Assembly (NCBI GenBank): GCA_964442075.1 | Contig: CAYTWH010000013.1 | Span: 18,450 to 82,449 of the forward strand | DNA length: 64,000 bases | Source: CAYTAU01 sp964442075 | Lineage (GTDB): Bacteria; Bacteroidota; Bacteroidia; Bacteroidales; CAYTAU01 | Direction of reading: 5' to 3' | Shown here: piece after piece, positions 1-10,155 of the stretch | Numbering within the stretch: the stretch's first letter is position 1 | Layout: each line of letters opens with the position of its first letter | The notes under the pieces: model-generated | Databases searched by the model: none | Told to the model about the DNA's origin: nothing | Seen by the model: the letters and a program-made list of their open reading frames with translations, nothing else | Position numbers and translations under genes: made by a program

Positions 1-255
<255 letters not shown>

Positions 256-259
256 CTTG

Positions 260-289
260 TAAAAGTATAAAAATATTTTAATGTTACAA
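260..289 (-). promoter_or_regulatory. Putative promoter of the left heptad-repeat ORF
   Basis: Reading the minus strand, TTG (289-287), a 19-base spacer and TACTTTTA (267-260) resemble the Bacteroidota -33/-7 pair, with A instead of G at the last position. The ATG at 255 follows after four bases, about where transcription should start. The remaining bases up to 385 hold only AT-rich sequence and a weak imperfect hairpin near 350-370. Confidence 0.45.
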
Positions 290-385
290 TGGTTTAATGA
301 TTAAAATTTTAAATTGTTCTATTGTTAAATTGTTTGTTGTTTATTAACGTGATGGGTAAAGCCACTCACGAGTTTGCGATAGTTT

Positions 386-1288
386 TTACTTCTTATAGTT
401 AAATCTTAATAAAGTAGGTTTATTGTCTTCTCCTTCATTTGTAATTAACATATCGCAATTTTCAAGAAATGTAATTCCTTCTGCTTTATTAAAAATAGCT
501 GAATTCAGTAGTTCTATATGCTCAATGTCTCCATTCATGTTGAATATAAAAAACAAATGCTCGGATGCAGATAGTAAATAAAGCTTTTTAGTTAATGGAT
601 GAATCCCAATAGCTGAAGTTCTAAATTTGATAAATGGTTCTTTTATTTTCTGCCCTTTTCTTTTCCTTGTCTTTGTTGGAAGATTGACTTTTTTCTCAAT
701 AGCAAATTTCTTTATTTTCTGAAGATCGAAATCAAATACAGGTTCTTTTGTTAATGTCTTGCTTGTTAAGTCGAATCCATAAATTACTCGTTTGTTTTTA
801 TATTCCGGTCCTTTTCCTATTTTTCCTTTGCATGCAATTAACAATCTGTTATTGTTTGGGTCATAGCAAAGTCCTTCGTTATTATTTGCAGGAATACCTG
901 TAACATAAGAAGTCAGTTTTAAGTCAGGTGCCAGATAATTTGAAATTTCAAATAAGGTTCCATCGCTTCTCAGTATATACATGCTATTGTTAACACGCGA
1001 TATGCCTTCATAGTCACCATTAATATTAAAAGTGTATTGTTTAATAATGTCATTTTTTACAATGTTATAAATAAAGAGAATTCCATTTTCGTCTTGTATG
1101 CAGGCAAAAGTTATTGAATCAATTACTGTTAGTCCTGATATTTCTCTCAAGGTATCTGGAAGGACAAAGGAAGCGTCTGGCTTTTTCAGATTGTAGCCTG
1201 TTGTTTTTTCGTTGCTTGTGTATGTAGTAGTACAATATGATACTATTAAAAAAAGTAGTATATAGATATTTGTCACAAAATTTAACAT
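386..1288 (-). CDS. SdiA-regulated domain beta-propeller protein, probable lipoprotein or secreted
   Basis: The 300-residue product has a hydrophobic N-terminus (about residues 5-20) ending in a Cys, which could be a non-canonical lipobox, so it is probably exported. The rest looks like the SdiA-regulated propeller family: repeated E-G-[IL] strands such as YEGISRVNNSMYILRSDG near residue 92, NNEGLCYDPNNNRLLIACKG near 137 and a final KAEGITFLENCDMLITNEGE. Proteins of this family are extracytoplasmic six-bladed propellers of unclear function. It stands alone, upstream of nothing on its strand within the window. A TATATTTG-like -7 element lies at 1362-1355. The family call is from motif pattern, not from a search. 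Confidence 0.7.
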   Translation of the reverse strand: MLNFVTNIYILLFLIVSYCTTTYTSNEKTTGYNLKKPDASFVLPDTLREISGLTVIDSITFACIQDENGILFIYNIVKNDIIKQYTFNINGDYEGISRVNNSMYILRSDGTLFEISNYLAPDLKLTSYVTGIPANNNEGLCYDPNNNRLLIACKGKIGKGPEYKNKRVIYGFDLTSKTLTKEPVFDFDLQKIKKFAIEKKVNLPTKTRKRKGQKIKEPFIKFRTSAIGIHPLTKKLYLLSASEHLFFIFNMNGDIEHIELLNSAIFNKAEGITFLENCDMLITNEGEDNKPTLLRFNYKK

Positions 1289-1405
1289 ATAGTTACTTTT
1301 AAAAATTATACCTATTATAGTTATAAGCTGTTAATTTCTTTACAATTCATTTAACAAATATAAACAAAAAAAGAAAAAACTCTGTTATTTGTGACACGGG
1401 CTTTC

Positions 1406-3553
1406 CTAAAACTCATAAACAAATGCTCCGTCTTGCAAAACATTCATATAATCAACATTGTGTGTTTCGCATTCATCAATCCAATTATCTACTATCCAAT
1501 TAGAATTTGACGAATCGATAATTAGCAATTTAAAATCAAAGAGTTTTACAATATCTTCTATTTTTACTTTTACATTTTTTGACAAAACTATAAAATCAAT
1601 GTCAAGTTTTTTCTCTGATTTTTTATTAAGATATTTATCATTATCGATAAATAATATGCTTTTATCGTAAAATTTATAAAAAGAATTTTTATTAAAAACC
1701 CTTTGATTATCGCTTACAAACAAATTTGTGAAAAGAAACTGCTTGTTTGATCTGTTAAGGTCAATTATTTTTTCATTGTCAAGTCCCAGTTTCAACCAAT
1801 TGTTTTTTACCGAATACATAAGCTGACTTGGGTTCTCTTTTACAACAATATCGCTGTAAAGTATATTATCGTTGCCATCAATAAAATTGAATGCCGTATT
1901 GCCTCTAATATTATAAACAATAAATTGGCGCTGTTTTATAGAATCTAAATTATTGTAAATATTAATAGCAAAAAATAAAACTATTGATACAAGAGCAAAC
2001 TGTAAAATTCTTACACGTTTATACAAAAAGTAAAAAGCTATTAATAAAAATATGGCATAAAGTATAAGTGTTTCGGGCATATTAATTGAAATATCATTTG
2101 TAGTTGAATATGGTAATTGTTCAATATAGTTCATCGAAAAATTTAATCCTTTAATTATAAGCGAAAGAATATAGGCAATAAAAGATGATATTGCCGGAAT
2201 AAAAGAAGTAACAAGCACAGCCATGCCAAGGCAAAGAATAAGGGTGGCAGCAGGAATAACAATAAAATTTGTGATAAAGAAATAGTTTGGAAACTGATGA
2301 AAATAATAAATGGCAATTGGAGCAGTACCAAGTTGGGCGGCAATAGAAACGGTGAATAATGCCCAGGCTTTATCAAATAATTTATATTTGAACGATATCC
2401 ATTTGTACATTTTGGGCTGAAAAAATACAATTGCAAGTACAGCCAGATAGCTCAACTGAAAACCTACTTCCATAATAATGTACGGATTAATTAAAACAAG
2501 CAAAAAGGCAGATGCAGCAAGTGTATTGTAGATATTTGTTTTTCGGTTAAAAGTTTTGGCAACAATAATAAACGAAAACATTGTAGATGCCCGCAAAACC
2601 GAAGGCGATAAACCGGTAATATATGCATAAAACCATAAAACAAGCAGCAACAATATAGTTTTAAATATTCTGCTGTATTTATTTTTATCTAAAAAGAAAA
2701 GCAGTGAACTAAATATTAAATAAATAATACCAACATGCAGCCCTGATACAGCCAAAACATGCATTGCTCCCGCCGATGAATACGATCTTTTTATTTCCTC
2801 GTTAAGTTTGTCCTTATAACCCAGTGTTAATGCTGAAGCAATTGAAAGTTCGTCTCCTGTAATACCATTTTCCTCATAAATACTTATAAGTCTATTTCTT
2901 ATTTTATCGGCATAGTATTGTATAAAATTGCCCTTATCGCTTTTAATTAGTGTCCAGCTATCCGATTTTAAATATGCCTGTTTTGATATAAGATGAAAAA
3001 ACAAATATTTTTTATAATTAAATTCATGAGGATTATTTGTACTTTGAATATCATTTAGATTTGGTTCAAAAGCTATTCTGTCTCCTATTTCAAGATTTTT
3101 TGAAATACTGTCTTTTTCAAAATAAATTATTGCTTTGCCCGATGTTTCTAACCAATCATCATTATTTTTTATTGCAAAAACTTCTACAACAGATTTAATT
3201 GAATTTGGTTTTTCTGATACGGGTTCAACAATATTTGCAATTATTACTCCATTTATGTTAGTAGTATCAACATTAAGTATTTTTGTTTGTTGATACTGTG
3301 TAATAACAATTCCCGAAAAACATAGAAAAATATTTACCAATAGACCAAATATCCAACTTCGTTTGTACGATGAACCAATATTCTTTATCAATAAAAAGGC
3401 AAATATTAAAATAAAAGAAATTGCTACTGTATATAAAATAAAAATTGGCTGAAAATTGAGTTTTATTTGCAGAATAATGCCAAGTAAGAAAGGGATAAAG
3501 AATCTTACAAAAGGAATTTTTCTTATTGATTCAAATAGAGTAAACACAATCAT
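1406..3553 (-). CDS. comEC: ComEC/Rec2-family competence protein
   Basis: This 715-residue integral membrane protein carries N-terminal membrane helices and a soluble loop (DUF4131-like, to about residue 210). The competence domain then shows the diagnostic HVLAVSGLHVGIIY motif near residue 265, followed by about eight more helices to about residue 540. The C-terminal 170 residues are soluble but show no HxHxDH metallo-beta-lactamase motif, unlike Bacillus ComEC; a degenerate or absent nuclease-like domain is common in Bacteroidota. The family forms the inner-membrane channel that takes up single-stranded DNA during transformation. No other competence gene is adjacent. Confidence 0.88.
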   Translation of the reverse strand: MIVFTLFESIRKIPFVRFFIPFLLGIILQIKLNFQPIFILYTVAISFILIFAFLLIKNIGSSYKRSWIFGLLVNIFLCFSGIVITQYQQTKILNVDTTNINGVIIANIVEPVSEKPNSIKSVVEVFAIKNNDDWLETSGKAIIYFEKDSISKNLEIGDRIAFEPNLNDIQSTNNPHEFNYKKYLFFHLISKQAYLKSDSWTLIKSDKGNFIQYYADKIRNRLISIYEENGITGDELSIASALTLGYKDKLNEEIKRSYSSAGAMHVLAVSGLHVGIIYLIFSSLLFFLDKNKYSRIFKTILLLLVLWFYAYITGLSPSVLRASTMFSFIIVAKTFNRKTNIYNTLAASAFLLVLINPYIIMEVGFQLSYLAVLAIVFFQPKMYKWISFKYKLFDKAWALFTVSIAAQLGTAPIAIYYFHQFPNYFFITNFIVIPAATLILCLGMAVLVTSFIPAISSFIAYILSLIIKGLNFSMNYIEQLPYSTTNDISINMPETLILYAIFLLIAFYFLYKRVRILQFALVSIVLFFAINIYNNLDSIKQRQFIVYNIRGNTAFNFIDGNDNILYSDIVVKENPSQLMYSVKNNWLKLGLDNEKIIDLNRSNKQFLFTNLFVSDNQRVFNKNSFYKFYDKSILFIDNDKYLNKKSEKKLDIDFIVLSKNVKVKIEDIVKLFDFKLLIIDSSNSNWIVDNWIDECETHNVDYMNVLQDGAFVYEF

Positions 3554-3634
3554 TTATAAAAAAAATTGAAATTACATATTAAAGAATTATTAGCAAAATA
3601 TTTTATGCAAATTGATTTCATATTAAGATAAAAA

Positions 3635-3688
3635 GCCACAGATTCACAGATTAAAAAAGATTAATTTTATAATCAGTGAATCAGTGGC
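3635..3688. repeat. Imperfect inverted repeat, 18-base arms
   Basis: GCCACAGATTCACAGATT (3635-3652) and AATCAGTGAATCAGTGGC (3671-3688) form a stem with two mismatches around an 18-base AT-rich loop, in the gap between the divergent comEC and tyrS genes. Arms built on GATTCA in this style look like a dispersed intergenic element rather than a terminator, since there is no T-run at the correct distance. Confidence 0.7.
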
Positions 3689-3757
3689 AAATTTGATTAC
3701 CCACTATTTAACACAGAAACTTTTTTCTTTATTATCTTTACCAAAAAAAACTGAGAA

Positions 3758-5050
3758 ATGAATTTTATAAAAGACCTGAAATGGCGTGATATGATACACG
3801 ATATCAAGCCCGGAACAGAAGAGCAACTTGAAAAAGAAATGACATCGGCATATATAGGTTTTGATCCAAGCTCCGATTCGTTGCATGTTGGCAGTTTTGC
3901 ACAAATAATGTTGCTAAAAAGATTTCAGATGGCCGGTCATAAACCAATAGTTTTGGTTGGTGGAGCCACAGGTATGATAGGCGATCCATCTGGGAAATCA
4001 GCAGAACGTAATTTATTAGATGAAAAAACACTAAATAAAAACCTTGAGGGAATAAAAAATCAGCTTTCAAAATTTTTAGATTTTAATACTTCAATACCCA
4101 ACCATGCCGAAATTGTAAATAATTACGACTGGATGAAAGAATACAATTTTCTTAGTTTTATTCGCGATATAGGTAAACATATTACAGTAAATTATATGAT
4201 GGCAAAAGATTCTGTAAAAAAACGACTTGGAGCAGAATCGAAAACAGGTATGTCGTTTACAGAATTTTCATATCAGCTTGTACAGGGCTATGATTTTTAC
4301 TGGTTGTATAAAAACAAAAACTGCAACCTACAAATGGGCGGTTCTGACCAATGGGGCAATATTTTAACAGGTACAGAATTAATAAGACGTAAAGATCAGG
4401 GAGAAGCTTTTGCGCTTACAATACCTCTAATTACCAAATCCGATGGAGGTAAATTTGGCAAAACAGAAGAAGGCAATATATGGTTAGACCCAAAATATAC
4501 ATCCCCGTATAAATTTTATCAATTTTGGGTAAATGTAAGTGATGAAGATGCTGAAAAATATATCAAAGTTTTTACATTACTTAATAAAGATGAAATTGCA
4601 AATTTGGTAAAAGAGCATAAAGAAACACCGCATTTGCGTCCACTGCAAAAACGATTGGCAAAAGAAATTACCACAATGGTACATTCTGTTAATGATTATA
4701 ATATGGCTGTTGATGCATCTAATATTTTATTCGGCAAAGCAACTTCCGAAACTTTAAGAAAAATTGATGAACAAACTTTTTTGTCGGTTTTTGAAGGAGT
4801 ACCAAACTCCGATATTTCAAAAAGCGAACTAAAAACAGGTATTAATATTATTGATATTTTGGCATCAAAAACTGGGTTTTTAAAATCGAACGGAGAAGCA
4901 CGACGTGCATTAAAAGAAAATTCTATAAGCATTAATAAAGAAAAATTATCTGATAGCGAAACAATAATTGATAATAGTTTTCTTATTAATGATAAGTATA
5001 TTTTATTGCAAAAAGGAAAGAAAAATTATTTTCTTGTTAAAGTAGTTTAA
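3758..5050 (+). CDS. tyrS: Tyrosine--tRNA ligase
   Basis: This 430-residue class I aminoacyl-tRNA synthetase charges tRNA-Tyr. The HIGH-type signature is HVGS near residue 48 (FDPSSDSLHVGSF). The tyrosine-binding region QLVQGYDF and GGSDQWGNI is clear, and the KMSKS loop reads KFGKT. A C-terminal S4-like RNA-binding domain follows (SNGEARRALKENSISIN). Length is normal for the bacterial TyrRS group with KFGKT. The start MNFIKDLKWRDMIHD matches the family N-terminus. Its 3' end overlaps the convergent flippase gene by four bases. Confidence 0.97.
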   Translation: MNFIKDLKWRDMIHDIKPGTEEQLEKEMTSAYIGFDPSSDSLHVGSFAQIMLLKRFQMAGHKPIVLVGGATGMIGDPSGKSAERNLLDEKTLNKNLEGIKNQLSKFLDFNTSIPNHAEIVNNYDWMKEYNFLSFIRDIGKHITVNYMMAKDSVKKRLGAESKTGMSFTEFSYQLVQGYDFYWLYKNKNCNLQMGGSDQWGNILTGTELIRRKDQGEAFALTIPLITKSDGGKFGKTEEGNIWLDPKYTSPYKFYQFWVNVSDEDAEKYIKVFTLLNKDEIANLVKEHKETPHLRPLQKRLAKEITTMVHSVNDYNMAVDASNILFGKATSETLRKIDEQTFLSVFEGVPNSDISKSELKTGINIIDILASKTGFLKSNGEARRALKENSISINKEKLSDSETIIDNSFLINDKYILLQKGKKNYFLVKVV

Positions 5051-6492
5051 TCTTTATCGTATTTAATTATCTGGTATAATGCTTTAATATTTATTAGTCG
5101 AATACTGAATGCTACAATCATTGAAATAAATATTATTAAAGCTATTCCTATTCTCCAATCCTGAATATATTGTGTAGCAAAAAATCCTAATCCTACAATA
5201 CTAACTATATAAATAGATAATGAAAAAAGGTATCTATAATTAATTTTTAATTTAAATATTTTAGAAACAAGTATAACTAGTGCAAAAGCCATTAAAGATT
5301 GTGTTACCAAATTCGCAATAGCAGAACCATAGGCTCCATACATTGGGATTAAAATAAAATTTAATATAATATTAATAATCATAACCGATGCTGCCAAAAT
5401 ATTGAAATGCTTCAAGCTACCATTTGCAGTTAAAAGAGTTCCAAAAATGTGAATAGTAGAAATTGAAATAAAACCAATTATAAGCAAACTAAATATTTTT
5501 GACGAAACATTTACATGTTCATGATAAAGCAAGTCCATAATTTCATAACTGTAAAATAAACATGCAATAGCACCTGCAAGAGCTGGCACAATAATTAAAG
5601 AATATGATAACTTTAATAATTTCTGGATAGATTCTTTTTGTTTTATCATTTTTGAAAACATTGGCAACAGCAAAGCAGCAAAAAGCAATGCAAAATTAAA
5701 TGCCGCTTCAAGTATTCTAAATCCTTGAGCATAAATACCCGCTTGTTCTTTTCCATCGGGCAATAACCTTTCAATCATTACAGAATCTACGCGATAATAA
5801 AACGACATTAATAAAAATAGTAATGCAAAAGGGAAACTTTTTTTTAATATTGCTATAAAAAACGTTCTATCGTAATTTAATTTCAAAAATTCTGTTTTTG
5901 ACAAAACCACAAAAAATGCAGTTAAGGCTGCAAGCAAATATGCAAGAGTTTGTGCATATACAAACCATTCTATCTGAAATGGAGTATCTGTTACATTTCC
6001 CCATAACAGAATACCACATATTATTATCATTAAAGTACGATCTAGTACAGAAATTATACTATCAGTACGAAAAAACTGTAAGCCACTAATGTTTGACCTT
6101 AAATAAAGTGCAAATGAAGCTAAGAATTGATTAAATAAAAGTATTAAAAGGAATTTTATTTCGTGCCAACCCCAGCCAATTGCAGTAGCAGCTATAATAG
6201 CAATAGTGAAATAAACAAGAGCCAATATAAATTTTAATACTATTAGACTTGAAACATATTTGCTTATTAATTGATGATTTTGGGCAATATTTCTGTTGTT
6301 GTAGTTAGTTATACCAATATCCAACAAAACATTTAGCATTAGTGAAAAACCAAACAGCGAGAAATAAAAACCATAGTTTTCAGCTCCAACAGCATTCTGT
6401 ACACTTACTTCAATTCCAAATATCCAAAAAGGCTTAACTAATAGGTTTAAAAGTATGACTAATGCTAAATTTGTTATAAATTTTCTATTCAA
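5047..6492 (-). CDS. Oligosaccharide flippase family protein (Wzx-like)
   Basis: The 481-residue product is almost entirely hydrophobic, with about 12-14 predicted membrane segments, and fits the polysaccharide biosynthesis/MATE-like flippase superfamily (start KPFWIFGIEVSVQNAVGAENYGFYF, a typical pattern for this family). Such proteins move undecaprenyl-linked sugar units across the inner membrane. It is divergent from two Wzz-like genes and an O-antigen ligase/polymerase, which supports a role in O-antigen or exopolysaccharide export. It ends convergently with tyrS, sharing four bases. Confidence 0.85.
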   Translation of the reverse strand: MNRKFITNLALVILLNLLVKPFWIFGIEVSVQNAVGAENYGFYFSLFGFSLMLNVLLDIGITNYNNRNIAQNHQLISKYVSSLIVLKFILALVYFTIAIIAATAIGWGWHEIKFLLILLFNQFLASFALYLRSNISGLQFFRTDSIISVLDRTLMIIICGILLWGNVTDTPFQIEWFVYAQTLAYLLAALTAFFVVLSKTEFLKLNYDRTFFIAILKKSFPFALLFLLMSFYYRVDSVMIERLLPDGKEQAGIYAQGFRILEAAFNFALLFAALLLPMFSKMIKQKESIQKLLKLSYSLIIVPALAGAIACLFYSYEIMDLLYHEHVNVSSKIFSLLIIGFISISTIHIFGTLLTANGSLKHFNILAASVMIINIILNFILIPMYGAYGSAIANLVTQSLMAFALVILVSKIFKLKINYRYLFSLSIYIVSIVGLGFFATQYIQDWRIGIALIIFISMIVAFSIRLINIKALYQIIKYDKD

Positions 6493-6595
6493 ATCTAATT
6501 AATTTTGTAAGGAACAAAAGTAAAAAAGTAAATTAAAATTACTTAATAATTACTTAAATAAGACTAATAAAAGAGATAAAAGCTTGTATATATTT

Positions 6596-6623
6596 TTTGT
6601 AAGAAAAAAAATTTATATTTTTG
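6596..6623 (+). promoter_or_regulatory. Putative promoter of the Wzz/ligase operon
   Basis: TATTTTTG at 6616-6623 matches the Bacteroidota -7 consensus TAnnTTTG. A TTTG lies at 6596-6599, giving a 16-base spacer, slightly short. The ATG at 6642 would follow a leader of roughly a dozen bases. Confidence 0.5.
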
Positions 6624-6641
6624 ACGCTCTAAAATACAGGA

Positions 6642-7646
6642 ATGAGCGAAAATGTTAATTTTAATTTTGATTCACCAGATCTTTTAACTTTTATGTTTAA
6701 AAGAAGAAAGCCGATAATAGTACTTACTGCTATTGCTTTTTTTATTTCTGTTATTACTGCATTTTTTATTATTACTCCAAAATTCAAATCAACTGTAATT
6801 ATTTTTCCTACATCTTCAAGTTCTGTTTCTCATGAACTATTAACAAATAATCTCTATGAGAAAAAAATATTAAAATTTGGTGAAGAAGAGGAAGTGGAAC
6901 AATTATTACAAATACTTAGTTCCGGTGATATAAGGAATAAAATAATTAATAAATACAATTTATTCAAGCACTATAATATTGATAAAAATTCAAGATATCC
7001 TAATACAAATCTTAGAAATAAATATATAAACAATGTTAAATTTACTAAAACCAAATATTTGTCAATAAAGATAGAAGTGCTTGACGAAGAGCCTCAAATG
7101 GCTGCTGACATTGCTAATGATATTGTAATATATTTAGATACAATTATCAATAAAATGCAAAAAGAAAGAGCTGTTCAGGCATTGAGAATTGTTGAAAAAG
7201 AATATCTTTTTTTAAAAGAACATATAAAATTACTGCAAGATTCCATTTTGCAAATCAGGAGACTGGGAGTTTTTGATTATGAATCACAATCGGAAGTTTT
7301 TAATGATGCTTATGCAACAGCTTTAGCAACAGGAAAAATAAATGGTATAAAAAAATTAGAAGAGAAATTATCAATATTAGCTGAACATGGTGGAGCATAT
7401 ACTTCCATACGTGATCTATTAGAATTTGAGCTTAAAAAATTAAGTATTTTAGAATCAAAATATCAAGAAGCAAAAGTAGATTCTGAGCTTGACCTTCCAC
7501 ACAAATTTGTTGTTAATCACGCAGAAAAATCTGAAAGGAAAGCATATCCAATACGATGGATAATCATTACAATTTCAACAATTTTAACATTTATATTCAG
7601 TCTTTTATTGCTGATAATTTTTGATATAATTAAAAAAAAAACTTAA
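6642..7646 (+). CDS. Wzz-like polysaccharide chain-length determinant
   Basis: This 334-residue protein has the Wzz/PCP layout: a cytoplasmic N-terminus, a first membrane helix at about residues 24-46, a large mostly helical periplasmic domain with coiled-coil character (about 130-290) and a second helix at about 304-328 preceded by the family-typical Y-P-[IV]-R-W. Such proteins set the length of O-antigen or exopolysaccharide chains by acting with a Wzy polymerase. The gene is followed 65 bases later by a paralogue of the same layout. No tyrosine-kinase domain is fused. Confidence 0.8.
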   Translation: MSENVNFNFDSPDLLTFMFKRRKPIIVLTAIAFFISVITAFFIITPKFKSTVIIFPTSSSSVSHELLTNNLYEKKILKFGEEEEVEQLLQILSSGDIRNKIINKYNLFKHYNIDKNSRYPNTNLRNKYINNVKFTKTKYLSIKIEVLDEEPQMAADIANDIVIYLDTIINKMQKERAVQALRIVEKEYLFLKEHIKLLQDSILQIRRLGVFDYESQSEVFNDAYATALATGKINGIKKLEEKLSILAEHGGAYTSIRDLLEFELKKLSILESKYQEAKVDSELDLPHKFVVNHAEKSERKAYPIRWIIITISTILTFIFSLLLLIIFDIIKKKT

Positions 7647-7711
7647 ATATTTCGCTTTTTAGAAAAATTAAAAAGCTTGACATAAACTTAATATACATTA
7701 ATTACGATATT

Positions 7712-8665
7712 ATGGAAAACTATTTTAATAACAAGGGCATATTTGCATTAATATCAAAGTGGAAGTATCATATTCTGATAATAATGATTGTATCGGCAAT
7801 TGTTGCATCAATTTTTTCTTCTTCAACTTTTATTAAACCAAAATACAAATCAGTATCTGTTGTATATCCCGTAAATCTTGGTTCTTATTCCGAAGAATCC
7901 CATACCGAGCAAATGCAACAAATTTTAATGTCTCAGGATATTAAGGATAATGTTATTAAACAACTGGAATTAGATAAACATTATGGTATTGATAAAAATT
8001 ACAAACATTATATATCCACATTATATTATGAGTATGGTAATAATATCAATATAAGTAAAACGGAATTTGAATCAATTCAAATTACAGCATTAGATACTGA
8101 TCCACAAATGGCATGCAATATTATTAATTCCATTATTGAATTTTATAATGATAAGATAAGTTTAATGCATAGTAAAAAGCATCAAGAAGTAGTTGATATC
8201 AAATCACGTGAAATGATTAAAAAACAAAAAGAAATTGATGAATTACATAATCAACTTAATGAATTAAGTGAAAAATATGGTTTATTACATTATGATATTC
8301 AACTTGAAGAGCTTACAAAAGGTTATGTTAAATTAATATCTACAGGAAAAGAAAACTCAAAATCTTTAATTGAAATAAAAACTATTTTAGATAATTTTAA
8401 AAATAAAGGAGGTAAATTAAAAGAGTTATCCACAAAAATAAGCAGTGAGTATGATACCTATGTTACCTTAAAAGAAGAATATGACATAGCTCTTGCAGAA
8501 GTTGAAAAAAAAATAACATATGCACAAATAATATCAGCACCTTTTCCTGCTGATAAAAAATCTTATCCTGTTCGCTGGTTAATTGTAATATTTAGCGTTT
8601 TTGGAACTTTTATTATGTCAATAATAATTATTTCTATTATTGAAAGCTTAAAAAAATCTCATTAA
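7712..8665 (+). CDS. Wzz-like polysaccharide chain-length determinant, second copy
   Basis: This 317-residue protein is a paralogue of the preceding gene. It has a membrane helix at about residues 17-37, then a periplasmic region with the shared patterns (HTEQMQQILMSQDIKDNVI, ALDTDPQMACNIINSII), a coiled coil around 165-260 and a C-terminal helix at about 288-312 introduced by KKSYPVRW. Its close spacing to the O-antigen ligase gene downstream (17 bases) indicates one operon. Two adjacent PCP proteins may form a mixed ring or serve two polymers; the sequence does not decide. Confidence 0.78.
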   Translation: MENYFNNKGIFALISKWKYHILIIMIVSAIVASIFSSSTFIKPKYKSVSVVYPVNLGSYSEESHTEQMQQILMSQDIKDNVIKQLELDKHYGIDKNYKHYISTLYYEYGNNINISKTEFESIQITALDTDPQMACNIINSIIEFYNDKISLMHSKKHQEVVDIKSREMIKKQKEIDELHNQLNELSEKYGLLHYDIQLEELTKGYVKLISTGKENSKSLIEIKTILDNFKNKGGKLKELSTKISSEYDTYVTLKEEYDIALAEVEKKITYAQIISAPFPADKKSYPVRWLIVIFSVFGTFIMSIIIISIIESLKKSH

Positions 8666-8682
8666 ATTAAAATATTTGGCTT

Positions 8683-10155
8683 TTGCTTTTCAAGAAAAAA
8701 ATAACATGGGTTTATATTATTTCCTTATTGTTTATTTTAATAAATACGTATCTTATTTATAAAGAACTTTATTATTTAACATTATTCCCAATAGGTATTT
8801 TAGTTTTATTGTTTGCTTTTTTTTCTCTAGATAAATTATTGCTACTTTTAGTTTTTATAACTCCTTTTTCAATACCATTAAGTGAAATTATTCCGGGTTT
8901 GGATTTTAATATGTATATCCCTACCGAACCTTTACTTTTTTGCATTTTAATAATATTTATTTTTAAAATGTTAATTGAACAAAAATTTGATAAGAAAATT
9001 TTATTACATCCCATTTCTATTGCAATATATATTAATCTTATCTGGATATTAATCACCAGCATTACCAGTACTATGCCTATAATTTCTTTTAAGTTTCTTT
9101 TATCAAGATTGTGGTTTATTGTTGCATTTTACTTCTTAATTTCTCAGGTATTTCGTAATCAAAAATATATATATACTTTTTTTTGGTTATATATTATTTC
9201 ACTAATAATTGTTATAATTCATACAATCATTAAGCATATGGGATATGGATTATTAGATCAGGAAGCAGCAAATTTTGTAGTTACACCTTTTTTCAACGAC
9301 CATACTTCATATGGTGCTGTTTTGGCTATGTTTTTGCCTATTATAATTGGAGTATTAATTAGTAAACGTATTAAACCCAAAATAAAATTATTTGTTTTTA
9401 TTGTTTTTTTAATATTTGTTTTTGCAATTATTTTGTCATATACAAGAGCAACATGGATTAGTATTATTGTCGCTTTATTTGTTTTGATATTTATAATACT
9501 AAAAATAAAATTCAAGTACATTCTTATAGTTTCCGGTATACTGATTTTTTTCTTTTTCACATTTCAAAATCAGATATTAATGAGTTTAGAACAAAACCAA
9601 CAAGAGTCTTCAAAAAATATTGCTGAACACGTTCAATCTATTTCTAATATTACTTCTGATGCTTCCAATTTGGAAAGAATAAACAGATGGAATTGCGCAA
9701 TAAAAATGTTTGAAGAAAAACCGGTTTTCGGATGGGGACCAGGTACTTATATGTTTAATTATGCACCATTTCAGTTGTCGTATGAAAAAACCATTATAAG
9801 TACTAATGCAGGAGATAAAGGGAATGCTCATAGTGAGTATTTGGGACCTCTTGCAGAATCCGGTTTTCTTGGAATGATTACATTTTTGATTATTATAATA
9901 ACAACATTGTATGTTTCTATAAGGTTATATTCAAAATTAAAAAACAGGGAATTGAAAATTATTCTAATATCTGTAACCTTGGGATTAATTACTTATTATT
10001 TTCATGGATTTTTAAATAATTTCTTGGATACAGATAAAGCATCTATTCCATTTTGGGGATTTACTGCAATTATACTAGCAATAGATGTATATCATTCAAA
10101 ATTTGATTTGGGAATAAAAGAAAAGGGGAAAATTAAAAAAATTCAAGACCAATAA
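8683..10155 (+). CDS. O-antigen ligase/polymerase family membrane protein
   Basis: The 490-residue protein has 10-12 membrane segments and a large periplasmic loop (about residues 310-395) with the Wzy_C/WaaL signature: ERINRWNCAIKMFEEKPVFGWGPGTY followed by NAHSEYLGPLAESGFLG. These proteins polymerise O-antigen or ligate it to lipid A-core. The start is not ATG: a stop at 8668-8670 leaves TTG at 8683 as the best initiator (ATT at 8674 is possible). Its 3' end overlaps the convergent SpoIIE phosphatase gene by 23 bases. Confidence 0.85.
   Translation: MLFKKKITWVYIISLLFILINTYLIYKELYYLTLFPIGILVLLFAFFSLDKLLLLLVFITPFSIPLSEIIPGLDFNMYIPTEPLLFCILIIFIFKMLIEQKFDKKILLHPISIAIYINLIWILITSITSTMPIISFKFLLSRLWFIVAFYFLISQVFRNQKYIYTFFWLYIISLIIVIIHTIIKHMGYGLLDQEAANFVVTPFFNDHTSYGAVLAMFLPIIIGVLISKRIKPKIKLFVFIVFLIFVFAIILSYTRATWISIIVALFVLIFIILKIKFKYILIVSGILIFFFFTFQNQILMSLEQNQQESSKNIAEHVQSISNITSDASNLERINRWNCAIKMFEEKPVFGWGPGTYMFNYAPFQLSYEKTIISTNAGDKGNAHSEYLGPLAESGFLGMITFLIIIITTLYVSIRLYSKLKNRELKIILISVTLGLITYYFHGFLNNFLDTDKASIPFWGFTAIILAIDVYHSKFDLGIKEKGKIKKIQDQ

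Noticed and set aside
1406..1930. Metallo-beta-lactamase nuclease domain at the ComEC C-terminus
   Set aside because: The region codes about 170 soluble residues but no HxHxDH motif or other metal ligands are visible.
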